Below are positions 1 through 5,446 of a stretch of 7,882 nucleotides of DNA, piece after piece. Both the position numbers and the translations under genes were made by a program. The notes below the pieces were generated by a model. The model was given only the letters and a program-made list of their open reading frames with translations, made no database searches and was not told the origin of the DNA. Source of the stretch: Oxalobacteraceae bacterium (lineage in GTDB: Bacteria; Pseudomonadota; Gammaproteobacteria; Burkholderiales; Burkholderiaceae_D); NCBI GenBank assembly GCA_947453015.1, contig CANGFL010000053.1, positions 1 through 7,882 on the forward strand. Reading direction: 5' to 3'. Positions within the stretch are counted from its first letter, which is position 1; each line of letters starts with the position of its first letter.

Positions 1-15
1 AATTAATTTTGTGTC

Positions 16-31
16 AGGCACGCAATTTGCC
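16..31 (+). promoter_or_regulatory. Predicted sigma-54 (-24/-12) promoter of the pilin gene
   Basis: The element reads AGGCAC-GCAAT-TTGCC. The invariant GG (17-18) and GC (29-30) are separated by exactly 10 nt, as required for RpoN promoters, and the match to TGGCAC-N5-TTGCW is close, with one mismatch in each block. Transcription would start near 42, leaving a leader of about 54 nt before the pilin ATG. Sigma-54 control through PilS/PilR is established for pilA in Pseudomonas and other type IV piliated bacteria, so the context supports the site. No upstream activator site can be seen because the window starts only 15 bp before the element. Confidence 0.75.
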
Positions 32-59
32 AGTGCGAACCAATCCACACCATTTAGTG

Positions 60-77
60 GATCAACTTTCATTGATC
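60..77 (+). other. Small inverted repeat in the pilin leader
   Basis: GATCAA (60-65) and TTGATC (72-77) can pair around a 6-nt loop, between the predicted start site and the ribosome binding site (AGGGAG, 84-89). A 6-bp AT-rich stem is weak and may be chance. If real it could affect leader stability or bind a protein. Confidence 0.25.
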
Positions 78-95
78 TAGTCTAGGGAGTACCTA

Positions 96-566
96 ATGAG
101 AAATACCAAACGCGTTCGCTCTTTACGAGCAACGCAAGGTTTTACGTTAATTGAATTAATGATCGTCGTCGCGATCATCGGCATCCTCGCCGCTGTAGGC
201 ATACCTGCTTATCAGGACTACACAGCAAGAGCTCGTGTGTCAGAAGGCCCCAGCTTAGCAACACCTGCCTTCACTGCACTGGGTGTAGCCTGCAGCGATG
301 GCACCCTGGCTGAGAAGGGCACTGCCATTACTCACGATGACCTGGGACTACCTGCAGGAACCACCATAACAGGACGGTTTGTAACGGGTGTTACTGTATT
401 GGGAACCTCACCCACCACCGCAACTGTGACTATTACCTATAATGGCCTCATCCCCGGCGTAACTGCTGGAAACGACCTAGTCTATACCGGCACCTGTGCC
501 GCAGGCTCTGGGCTACGTTGGGCAATCGCTGGTTCGGTTCCAGCACGTCTACAGCCAAAAATCTAA
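96..566 (+). CDS. pilA: Type IV major-type pilin (prepilin), PilA-like
   Basis: This encodes a 156-residue type IVa-like prepilin. After a basic leader, the class III signal [16 protein letters not shown] occupies residues 14-29. Prepilin peptidase (PilD) would cut after Gly15 and methylate Phe16. Mature Glu5 (Glu20 here), needed for filament assembly, is present, followed by the hydrophobic helix and the usual [13 protein letters not shown] segment (39-51). Cys66 and Cys134 are the only cysteines and could form the C-terminal disulfide. The 15-residue leader is longer than the usual 6-7, but no other start lies before the cleavage site, and AGGGAG sits 6 nt upstream of the ATG. The gene stands alone, with its own predicted sigma-54 promoter and terminator. 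Its product would be a pilus subunit for adhesion, twitching or DNA uptake. Whether it is the major pilin or an accessory paralogue cannot be told here, so the symbol is tentative. Confidence 0.9.
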   Translation: MRNTKRVRSLRATQGFTLIELMIVVAIIGILAAVGIPAYQDYTARARVSEGPSLATPAFTALGVACSDGTLAEKGTAITHDDLGLPAGTTITGRFVTGVTVLGTSPTTATVTITYNGLIPGVTAGNDLVYTGTCAAGSGLRWAIAGSVPARLQPKI

Positions 567-577
567 TGTAGGCTAAT

Positions 578-610
578 AAAAAATGGGGAGCCATTGCTCC
601 CCATTTTTTT
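578..610. terminator. Bidirectional rho-independent terminator between pilin and sucD
   Basis: A perfect inverted repeat pairs 578-591 with 596-609 around the 4-nt loop CATT. Its core is TGGGGAGC/GCTCCCCA, and the A/T flanks give seven T on the plus strand (604-610) and six T on the minus strand. It lies 11 nt after the pilin stop codon and 46 nt after the sucD stop codon on the opposite strand. It can therefore terminate both convergent transcripts. Confidence 0.92.
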
Positions 611-623
611 CAACTTACTGACG

Positions 624-651
624 TTAACTTCATTGATTTAACTTCATCGAT
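624..651. repeat. Two tandem 14-bp imperfect repeats downstream of sucD
   Basis: TTAACTTCATTGAT (624-637) is followed directly by TTAACTTCATCGAT (638-651), differing at one base. The flanking 14-mers at 610-623 and 652-665 retain a weaker resemblance (about half the bases for the left one). The repeats lie in the 3' untranslated part of the sucD transcript, before the terminator. They are probably a small local duplication; no function is visible. Confidence 0.6.
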
Positions 652-656
652 TCAGC

Positions 657-1538
657 TTACAGCGCTGCTTTCAATAGTCTTCCCATCTCTGATGGATTAC
701 GCGTTACCTTAATACCGCACGCGTCCATGATCTCTAATTTAGCCTGAGCTGTATCAGCACCACCGGATATCAACGCACCAGCGTGACCCATACGTTTACC
801 CGGAGGAGCGGTTACACCAGCGATGAAACCAACCACCGGCTTTTTCATGTGATCTTTAATCCACTGCGCTGCATTGGCTTCATCAGGACCACCGATTTCA
901 CCAATCATGATCACGGCATCAGTATCGGGATCGTCGTTGAACATTTGCATAATGTCGATGTGCTTTAAGCCATTGATGGGATCGCCACCAATACCGACGG
1001 CTGACGATTGGCCTAAGCCCAACGCGGTCAACTGGCCCACAGCTTCGTACGTCAACGTGCCTGAACGGGAGACCACACCAATACGACCTTTTTTGTGAAT
1101 ATGACCGGGCATGATGCCGATCTTAATTTCATCGGGTGTGATTAAACCGGGGCAGTTGGGGCCGAGCAACAGTGTTTTGCTACCGGCTTTTTTCATTTTG
1201 TCTTTCAGCGCCAGCATGTCGCGCACCGGTATACCTTCCGTAATGCAAATGGTGAGATCGAGCTGAGCTTCAACCGCTTCCCAGATCGCATCAGCTGCGC
1301 CCGCAGGTGGCACATAAATCACTGACACGGTCGCACCAGTCGCTTGCTTGGCTTCTTTTACGGTCGCGTAAATTGGTATGTCTTCAAAATTTTCGCCCGC
1401 TTTTTTCGGATTCACACCAGCGACGAAACAATTTTTTCCATTGGCATAGTCTCTACACATACGCGTGTGAAATTGACCGGTTTTGCCAGTAATGCCTTGG
1501 GTGATGACTTTAGTATCTTTATTAATCAGGATTGACAT
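657..1538 (-). CDS. sucD: Succinyl-CoA synthetase (ADP-forming), alpha subunit
   Basis: At 293 residues this is close to E. coli SucD (289). With SucC it catalyses the reversible conversion of succinyl-CoA, ADP and phosphate to succinate, ATP and CoA in the TCA cycle, in the cytosol. The N-terminal CoA-binding Rossmann domain carries [10 protein letters not shown] (15-24). The ligase domain has GPNCPGLI (126-133) and the active-site histidine that is transiently phosphorylated, His252 in [10 protein letters not shown] (E. coli His246). All key motifs are intact. It starts 13 nt after the sucC stop codon, with a GAGGAAG ribosome binding site (1543-1549) 4 nt from the ATG, so the two subunits are co-transcribed. 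It is the last gene of the minus-strand block and its transcript runs into the shared terminator at 578-610. Nothing unusual was seen; assignment is close to certain. Confidence 0.98.
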   Translation of the reverse strand: MSILINKDTKVITQGITGKTGQFHTRMCRDYANGKNCFVAGVNPKKAGENFEDIPIYATVKEAKQATGATVSVIYVPPAGAADAIWEAVEAQLDLTICITEGIPVRDMLALKDKMKKAGSKTLLLGPNCPGLITPDEIKIGIMPGHIHKKGRIGVVSRSGTLTYEAVGQLTALGLGQSSAVGIGGDPINGLKHIDIMQMFNDDPDTDAVIMIGEIGGPDEANAAQWIKDHMKKPVVGFIAGVTAPPGKRMGHAGALISGGADTAQAKLEIMDACGIKVTRNPSEMGRLLKAAL

Positions 1539-1551
1539 GGTTCTTCCTCAC

Positions 1552-2718
1552 TTATTTACCGCTAGCGGCGGCAACCACTTTTTGTGCTGCCTCTTCCATC
1601 GTGTCTGCTGAGATGATGGGCAATCCAGAGTCAGCGAGCATTTTTTTACCGATATCTTCATTGGTACCTTTCATACGAACGACTAAAGGTACTTTCAAAG
1701 AAACGGCGCGTGATGCGGTGATTACACCTTCAGCAATCACGTCACAACGCATAATGCCGCCAAAGATATTTACTAAAATCGCTTGCAAGTGGGGATTGGT
1801 CAGCATGATTTTGAAAGCTTCAGTCACTTTCTCTGCTGTCGCACCACCACCCACATCTAAAAAGTTGGCTGGCTCACCGTTAAATAATTTAATCGTATCC
1901 ATGGTTGCCATCGCAAGACCGGCACCGTTCACGAGACAGCCGATGTTTCCATCTAAAGAGATGTAGGCCAGATCAAATTTTGATGCCTCAACTTCGGCCG
2001 GATCTTCTTCATCGATATCGCGGTAAGCGACAATTTCTGGATGGCGGTACAAGGCATTCGAATCGAAATTAAATTTCGCGTCGAGCGCAATCACTTTGCC
2101 ATCACCGGTAATAATTAGCGGATTGATTTCGGCGAGTGAAGAATCGGTATCCCAGTACGCTTGATACAAACCCTGCAAGAGAGTTCGCGCTGCAGCAATG
2201 GAGCCCGTTGGCACGCCAATTTTGGCGGCAATGTCGTCAGCTTCTTTATCTTTTAAACCCGTCGCCGGATCGATTTCAATTTTATGAATCAGTTCGGGAT
2301 GCTTCTCAGCGACTTCTTCAATATCCATTCCGCCTTCGCTAGATGCCATTAACACCACACGCTGCGAAATACGATCAGTCACCATCGAGACATACAGTTC
2401 TTTTTTGATGTCTGCGCCTTCTTCCACCAGCAAGCGACGAACTTTTTGTCCTTCGGGCCCTGTTTGATGTGTGATGAGTTGCATACCCATGATCTGGTTC
2501 GCGTACTCACGCACTTGATCGATGGATTTTGCTACTTTGACGCCACCACCCTTGCCGCGACCGCCGGCATGGATTTGGGCTTTAACGACCCACACTGGAC
2601 CGCCTAATGTTTCGGCTGCCTTGATCGCTTCATCAACACTCATACATGCAATACCGCGCGGAACCGTAACGCCGTATTTTTTGAGTATTTCTTTACCTTG
2701 GTATTCGTGAATCTTCAT
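1552..2718 (-). CDS. sucC: Succinyl-CoA synthetase (ADP-forming), beta subunit
   Basis: The product is 388 residues, the same length as E. coli SucC, and is the nucleotide-binding partner of SucD. An ATP-grasp domain covers about residues 1-240, with Lys46 and the glycine-rich loop [10 protein letters not shown] (52-61). The magnesium-binding residues Glu197 and Asn199 (in LAEINPL) and Asp213 fall at the numbers known in E. coli. The C-terminal CoA-ligase domain holds [11 protein letters not shown] (288-298) and [16 protein letters not shown] (317-332). The ATG is preceded by AGGGAAG (minus strand, 2724-2730) at 5-nt spacing. It is the first gene of the sucCD pair. Unlike E. coli, where sucCD follows sucAB, it lies downstream of recX and a DUF2889 gene, as I recall for many Burkholderiales. 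A separate promoter in the 120-nt A/T-rich gap upstream is likely, but no clear -35/-10 pair was found. Confidence 0.98.
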   Translation of the reverse strand: MKIHEYQGKEILKKYGVTVPRGIACMSVDEAIKAAETLGGPVWVVKAQIHAGGRGKGGGVKVAKSIDQVREYANQIMGMQLITHQTGPEGQKVRRLLVEEGADIKKELYVSMVTDRISQRVVLMASSEGGMDIEEVAEKHPELIHKIEIDPATGLKDKEADDIAAKIGVPTGSIAAARTLLQGLYQAYWDTDSSLAEINPLIITGDGKVIALDAKFNFDSNALYRHPEIVAYRDIDEEDPAEVEASKFDLAYISLDGNIGCLVNGAGLAMATMDTIKLFNGEPANFLDVGGGATAEKVTEAFKIMLTNPHLQAILVNIFGGIMRCDVIAEGVITASRAVSLKVPLVVRMKGTNEDIGKKMLADSGLPIISADTMEEAAQKVVAAASGK

Positions 2719-2838
2719 GCGGACTTCCCTTCCGATGCAATGGATATGGATTTAATCAAGTTGTGCTTAGTGTTTTTCTTAATTAAGGTTTTAGGTTTTT
2801 AGTTTTTTTGCTTGATGCTGTTTGTAGAGAATTCAGAA
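2719..2838 (-). promoter_or_regulatory. A/T-rich leader region upstream of sucC
   Basis: This 120-nt gap separates the DUF2889 stop codon from the sucC start. On the minus strand it contains several A-runs (7, 5, 4 and 5 A) between about 2772 and 2812 and the 10-bp palindrome CTTAATTAAG (2778-2787). Such A-runs can act as an upstream promoter element or bend DNA, and the palindrome could be an operator. I could not find convincing -35/-10 hexamers and saw no terminator hairpin for the DUF2889 transcript, so readthrough into sucCD remains possible. Confidence 0.35.
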
Positions 2839-3411
2839 TTAATTATTGGTGCTAGGTTTGATGAACCAGCGCGGATAATATTTTTCAACGGCCGGACCAT
2901 CGCGACGCAAAGCCTGACAGCGATCGAGTTGAAATGGCACCTGAGTCATATCCGCACCTGAGCCTGTATCACCCGTCGGTAAAACATCGCCAGCGAATGC
3001 CTGTATGGCGGCGGTGGGCAGTACGCCTGCCAGCTCGGTCAAGTGTGTGCAACCTTCTATACCAGCCAAGCGCTCTCGTAATTCTTTACGAAAGCCTCTC
3101 ATCAAGTTCAGACCAATGAGTTTTTTATAGGCAGGGCCAATGGTGTTGCAATAGCCGGGATAAGGCACCGCATCGGATATCGCATCGACGTCAACTATCG
3201 TCAAACTGGTATTGATGGTGATTCGCAGCCAAAGATCATGAATGGGGTCGCCTGGTAGGCGGTCACCGGAAGCTAAATGAGACACACGGGTTTTGGTGTC
3301 GGTGATGCGGGTATCAATATCCCACAAGCCGTCTTCGCGCTCAAAGGCTTGTGCTTCTATATTGCGAACATGGCGCAAAGCACGAGGTAGTTTCGGCGCG
3401 GGGAGTGACAT
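2839..3411 (-). CDS. DUF2889 domain protein, function unknown
   Basis: The 190-residue product fits DUF2889 (Pfam PF11136) over nearly its whole length. Recognised motifs in order are EDGLWDID (26-33), DTK (38-40), HDLWLRI (58-64), a lone Cys at 88, GCTHL (120-124), a Cys at 165 and YYPRW (178-182). There is no signal peptide or membrane segment, so it is probably cytosolic. The family has no established function that I know of. The polar residues His58, Cys88, Cys121, His123 and Cys165 fall in or near these motifs and might bind a metal or act in catalysis; that is inference. The ATG has only a weak GGAA ribosome binding sequence. It lies between recX (193 nt upstream) and sucC (120 nt downstream), all on the same strand. 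A link to the TCA cycle or DNA repair is not shown by position alone. Confidence 0.9.
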   Translation of the reverse strand: MSLPAPKLPRALRHVRNIEAQAFEREDGLWDIDTRITDTKTRVSHLASGDRLPGDPIHDLWLRITINTSLTIVDVDAISDAVPYPGYCNTIGPAYKKLIGLNLMRGFRKELRERLAGIEGCTHLTELAGVLPTAAIQAFAGDVLPTGDTGSGADMTQVPFQLDRCQALRRDGPAVEKYYPRWFIKPSTNN

Positions 3412-3447
3412 AGTTCCGATAGCGTACGCAAAAGCTTGTTAGCTTGA

Positions 3448-3510
3448 GCACGAATTCTGGAATTGTGCAGCCTGTCGCAGTTTCTACGACTGGTGCCGCT
3501 CATGCGGCGC
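3448..3510 (-). other. Two hairpins in the region upstream of the DUF2889 gene
   Basis: The 193-nt gap 3412-3604 holds no gene. Within it, 3448-3468 can fold as a 9-bp stem with one bulge (GCAC-g-AATTC / GAATT-GTGC, loop TG), and 3493-3510 as a 7-bp stem including one wobble pair (core GCCGC/GCGGC, loop TCAT). Neither has a T-run in either direction, so they are not intrinsic terminators. If transcription of the DUF2889 gene starts near 3518 they would lie in its leader. Confidence 0.35.
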
Positions 3511-3524
3511 TGCAAAGCTGCCGA

Positions 3525-3533
3525 AGTTTAGCA
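3525..3533 (-). promoter_or_regulatory. Possible extended -10 promoter for the DUF2889 gene
   Basis: On the minus strand TGC-TAAACT is an extended -10 element with four of six matches to TATAAT. A TTGACC (3552-3557) lies 21 nt upstream, too far for a normal -35, so the extended TG would have to carry recognition. This is a weak prediction. Confidence 0.3.
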
Positions 3534-3568
3534 CAGACCACCCCTGCGATAGGTCAAAACAGGTTGCC

Positions 3569-3595
3569 AAAAGCCCAAACTTTGGGTCATTGGGC
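3569..3595 (-). terminator. Weak candidate terminator after recX
   Basis: On the minus strand GCCCAA (3595-3590) can pair with TTGGGC (3578-3573) around an 11-nt loop, followed by TTTT (3572-3569). It begins 9 nt after the recX stop codon. A competing compact pairing, CCCAAA/TTTGGG (3574-3586), uses part of the same bases but leaves only a 1-nt loop. The short stem and T-run suggest at best partial termination, so readthrough from recAX into the DUF2889 gene is possible. Confidence 0.35.
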
Positions 3596-3604
3596 GAACT
3601 TCTT

Positions 3605-4063
3605 TCAGGCTGAGCTTGTGAGACGAGCGCGTTTGATTACAAACTGAATTGCGCTATTTGAAAAGCCACGCTGCTGCAGGAATCGCATCTGCTTTGCGCG
3701 TTCCTCATGCGAGGTTGCAGCCGCTCCAAATTTTTTTTCCCACACTTGGAAAGCACGCTCATTTTCGTCTTCCAACAAAGAAACTCGTAACGTGGACACT
3801 GTTTCATCATCCAAGCCATGACTTTGAAGTTCAGACAGTATGCGTGAACTACCGTATCGAGCAGAGCGTCGATTAACTAAGGATTCTGCAAAGCGTGAAT
3901 CAGAAAGAAATTTCTGCGTCACCAGCCAATCGAGTAGCTGATTAAGGTCGTCTCCCTCTTGAACATGACGCGTCAATTTTCGCGCCAATTCAAGCCGGCT
4001 GTGCTCGCGCGCTGATAGATACCTCAGCGCCCGAGCTTTCAGGCTAATTCTTGGTAGCGCCAC
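3605..4063 (-). CDS. recX: Regulatory protein RecX
   Basis: The 152-residue product is a RecX-family modulator (PF02631) that binds RecA filaments and limits their extension and strand-exchange activity. The N-terminal [23 protein letters not shown] stretch (8-30) is the family hallmark, followed by helical repeats including [19 protein letters not shown] (43-61) and a C-terminal segment with [16 protein letters not shown] (130-145). Length is normal. The start is GTG at 4063: an in-frame stop lies three codons upstream and the family's usual N-terminus begins just after it. No Shine-Dalgarno sequence is visible before this GTG. recX begins 37 nt after the recA stop on the same strand, with no intervening hairpin, so it is expected to be co-transcribed with recA and induced in the SOS response. 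Weak initiation may keep RecX below RecA levels, as the protein ratio requires. Confidence 0.95.
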   Translation of the reverse strand: MALPRISLKARALRYLSAREHSRLELARKLTRHVQEGDDLNQLLDWLVTQKFLSDSRFAESLVNRRSARYGSSRILSELQSHGLDDETVSTLRVSLLEDENERAFQVWEKKFGAAATSHEERAKQMRFLQQRGFSNSAIQFVIKRARLTSSA

Positions 4064-4100
4064 AACTAATCAATAACGACGAATCAAGGGCAATTAAGAA

Positions 4101-5222
4101 TCAAGCTTCCTTCGCCTCAGCAGCGGCCTTAGCGGCTTTTTTTGTGGGTGGCGCTTCAACATCAGTGGCGGCTACTGCAGCAGCGGCAGGTTTGGCGGGT
4201 AAGGATGGTAAAACTGGCACGCCCAAATGCTCACGAACCTTATTTTCAATTTCATGCGCCAGTTCTGGACGCTCTTTAAGGTATGTACGCGCATTATCCT
4301 TACCTTGACCAATACGCTCGCCGTTGTAGCTATACCAAGCGCCCGATTTTTCTACGATTTTTGCTTCTGAACCCAAGTCGAGAATTTCTCCCTCGCGCGA
4401 AGTGCCTTCTCCGTACAAAATGTCGAAATGCGCTTCTCTAAACGGAGGAGCCACTTTATTTTTAACGACTTTTACTTTGGTTTCGTTACCGATCACTTCA
4501 TCACCCGATTTGATCGAGCCGGTACGGCGAATATCTAAACGAACAGACGCATAAAATTTCAATGCGTTACCACCGGTGGTGGTCTCTGGATTACCAAACA
4601 TCACACCAATCTTCATACGAATCTGATTGATGAAAATCACCATGGTGTTGGTGCGATTGATAGAGCCAGTCAGTTTACGCAAAGCTTGTGACATCAAACG
4701 GGCTTGTAAGCCGGGTAAAGAATCACCCATGTCGCCCTCAATCTCTGCGCGAGGCGTCAATGCAGCGACCGAATCGATAACAATCAGATCAACCGCACCC
4801 GAGCGCACCAGTGCATCGGTAATTTCCAATGCCTGCTCACCGGTGTCGGGCTGAGAAATCAGTAAATCATGCAGATTGACGCCGAGTTTTTGTGCATACA
4901 CTGTATCTAACGCGTGTTCAGCATCAATAAAAGCGCAGGTACCGCCCAGCTTCTGCATCTCCGCAATGACTTGCAACGTCATGGTCGTTTTGCCTGAAGA
5001 TTCAGGACCGTAAATCTCAACTACCCGTCCACGGGGCAAGCCGCCTACGCCCAGAGCGACGTCTAAACCGAGCGAACCGGTTGAAACAACCTGCACTTCT
5101 TCGGCTACGGCGCCATCTGCCATGCGCATGACCGAGCCTTTACCGAATTGCTTTTCTATCTGCGCCAGCGCTGCAGACAATGCCTTGCCTTTTTCGGAAT
5201 TCGCCAGTTTTTTGTCGTCCAT
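4101..5222 (-). CDS. recA: Recombinase RecA
   Basis: The 373-residue product is the ATP-dependent recombinase that forms filaments on single-stranded DNA, drives homologous strand exchange and triggers LexA self-cleavage. Visible landmarks are the Walker A motif GPESSGKTT (72-80, Lys78), the catalytic glutamate Glu102 in FIDAEHALD, the Walker B strand DLIVIDS (145-151), loop L1 around [15 protein letters not shown] (162-176) and loop L2 around [17 protein letters not shown] (208-224). The core is intact. The C-terminal tail (about 342-373) is rich in Ala and Lys rather than acidic as in E. coli, a feature I associate with betaproteobacteria. The ATG at 5222 is preceded by a modest GAGAGAAA. 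Transcription is predicted to be repressed by LexA through the box at 5289-5308. recX follows in the same transcript, and the two-component operon diverges upstream. Confidence 0.99.
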   Translation of the reverse strand: MDDKKLANSEKGKALSAALAQIEKQFGKGSVMRMADGAVAEEVQVVSTGSLGLDVALGVGGLPRGRVVEIYGPESSGKTTMTLQVIAEMQKLGGTCAFIDAEHALDTVYAQKLGVNLHDLLISQPDTGEQALEITDALVRSGAVDLIVIDSVAALTPRAEIEGDMGDSLPGLQARLMSQALRKLTGSINRTNTMVIFINQIRMKIGVMFGNPETTTGGNALKFYASVRLDIRRTGSIKSGDEVIGNETKVKVVKNKVAPPFREAHFDILYGEGTSREGEILDLGSEAKIVEKSGAWYSYNGERIGQGKDNARTYLKERPELAHEIENKVREHLGVPVLPSLPAKPAAAAVAATDVEAPPTKKAAKAAAEAKEA

Positions 5223-5288
5223 GAGTTTCTCTCGATGCTGTGGAAGGTGGAATCAAGGCCGCGCAAGTCAATACGACCGGTTTCGCAG

Positions 5289-5308
5289 TACTGTATAAAA
5301 AAACAGTA
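5289..5308 (-). promoter_or_regulatory. LexA box (SOS operator) of recA
   Basis: The site TACTGTATAAAAAAACAGTA has both outer arms TACTGT and ACAGTA intact and the CTGT-N8-ACAG spacing of the gammaproteobacterial and betaproteobacterial LexA consensus. It overlaps the predicted recA -10 and spacer, as in E. coli recA, so LexA binding would block polymerase. It centres about 76 bp upstream of the recA start and about 148 bp upstream of the divergent response regulator start. Confidence 0.93.
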
Positions 5309-5318
5309 GATGATGCAA
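5292..5318 (-). promoter_or_regulatory. Predicted recA promoter overlapping the LexA box
   Basis: On the minus strand TTGCAT (5318-5313) and TATACA (5297-5292) form a sigma-70-like pair with a 15-nt spacer, shorter than the preferred 17. Transcription would start near 5285, giving a leader of about 63 nt. The -10 lies inside the LexA box, which supports the position despite the short spacer. Confidence 0.55.
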
Positions 5319-5325
5319 GCGGAAT

Positions 5326-5355
5326 TTGACATTGATTTGTTAACTCATTGTTAAT
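5326..5355 (+). promoter_or_regulatory. Alternative sigma-70 promoter for the response regulator operon
   Basis: A perfect -35 hexamer TTGACA (5326-5331) is followed after 18 nt by GTTAAT (5350-5355), a four-of-six -10. If this is used, the TTAA direct repeat would cover the spacer and -10, and binding of the regulator would repress. It competes with the activator-type arrangement described for 5339-5379. Confidence 0.4.
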
Positions 5356-5379
5356 TTTGAATAAGTGCCCACCTAAAAT
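5339..5379 (+). promoter_or_regulatory. TTAA tandem repeat (OmpR-family regulator site) and -10 of the two-component operon
   Basis: GTTAAC (5339-5344) and GTTAAT (5350-5355) are direct half-sites with an 11-bp period, TTAA-N7-TTAA, which is the layout of PmrA- and QseB-type boxes (YTTAAK-N5-YTTAAK). TAAAAT (5374-5379), a five-of-six -10, lies 18 nt after the second half-site. That half-site would thus sit where a -35 belongs, as in promoters activated by PmrA-type regulators. Autoregulation by the adjacent regulator is inferred. Confidence 0.5.
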
Positions 5380-5383
5380 ACTT

Positions 5384-5424
5384 GGTTGCTGGCAACCTCC
5401 AAACCCAATAGACTGAGCCTCAGT
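5384..5424 (+). other. Two inverted repeats before the response regulator start codon
   Basis: GGTTGC/GCAACC (5384-5397) and ACTGAG/CTCAGT (5412-5424) are both perfect 6-bp inverted repeats, separated by 2 nt and 1 nt. As RNA they would form 5-bp hairpins with loops CTGG and GCC just before the ATG at 5447; as DNA they could be operators. The gene has no evident Shine-Dalgarno sequence, so leader structure could matter. Confidence 0.4.
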
Positions 5425-5446
5425 TGACTTAAAAACTTCAGAAATT

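Noticed and set aside
1532..1966. 144-codon open frame on the plus strand
   Set aside because: It is antisense to the well-conserved sucC and its translation shows no recognisable domain; it is a shadow of the coding pattern.
2772..2812. Phased A-tract curvature upstream of sucC
   Set aside because: The A-run centres are about 8, 7.5 and 15.5 nt apart, not close to the 10.5-nt helical repeat, so strong intrinsic bending is not supported.
3493..3510. G/C-rich hairpin as a terminator
   Set aside because: The stem is reasonable, but there is no T-run on either strand after it.
3444..3647. 67-codon plus-strand frame in the recX-DUF2889 gap
   Set aside because: It starts with TTG, has no clear ribosome binding site, runs into the 3' end of recX in antisense and resembles nothing known.
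4051..4308. Ala-rich plus-strand frame of 85 codons
   Set aside because: It is antisense to the Ala/Lys-rich tail of recA; the alanine runs come from GCN codons read on the other strand.
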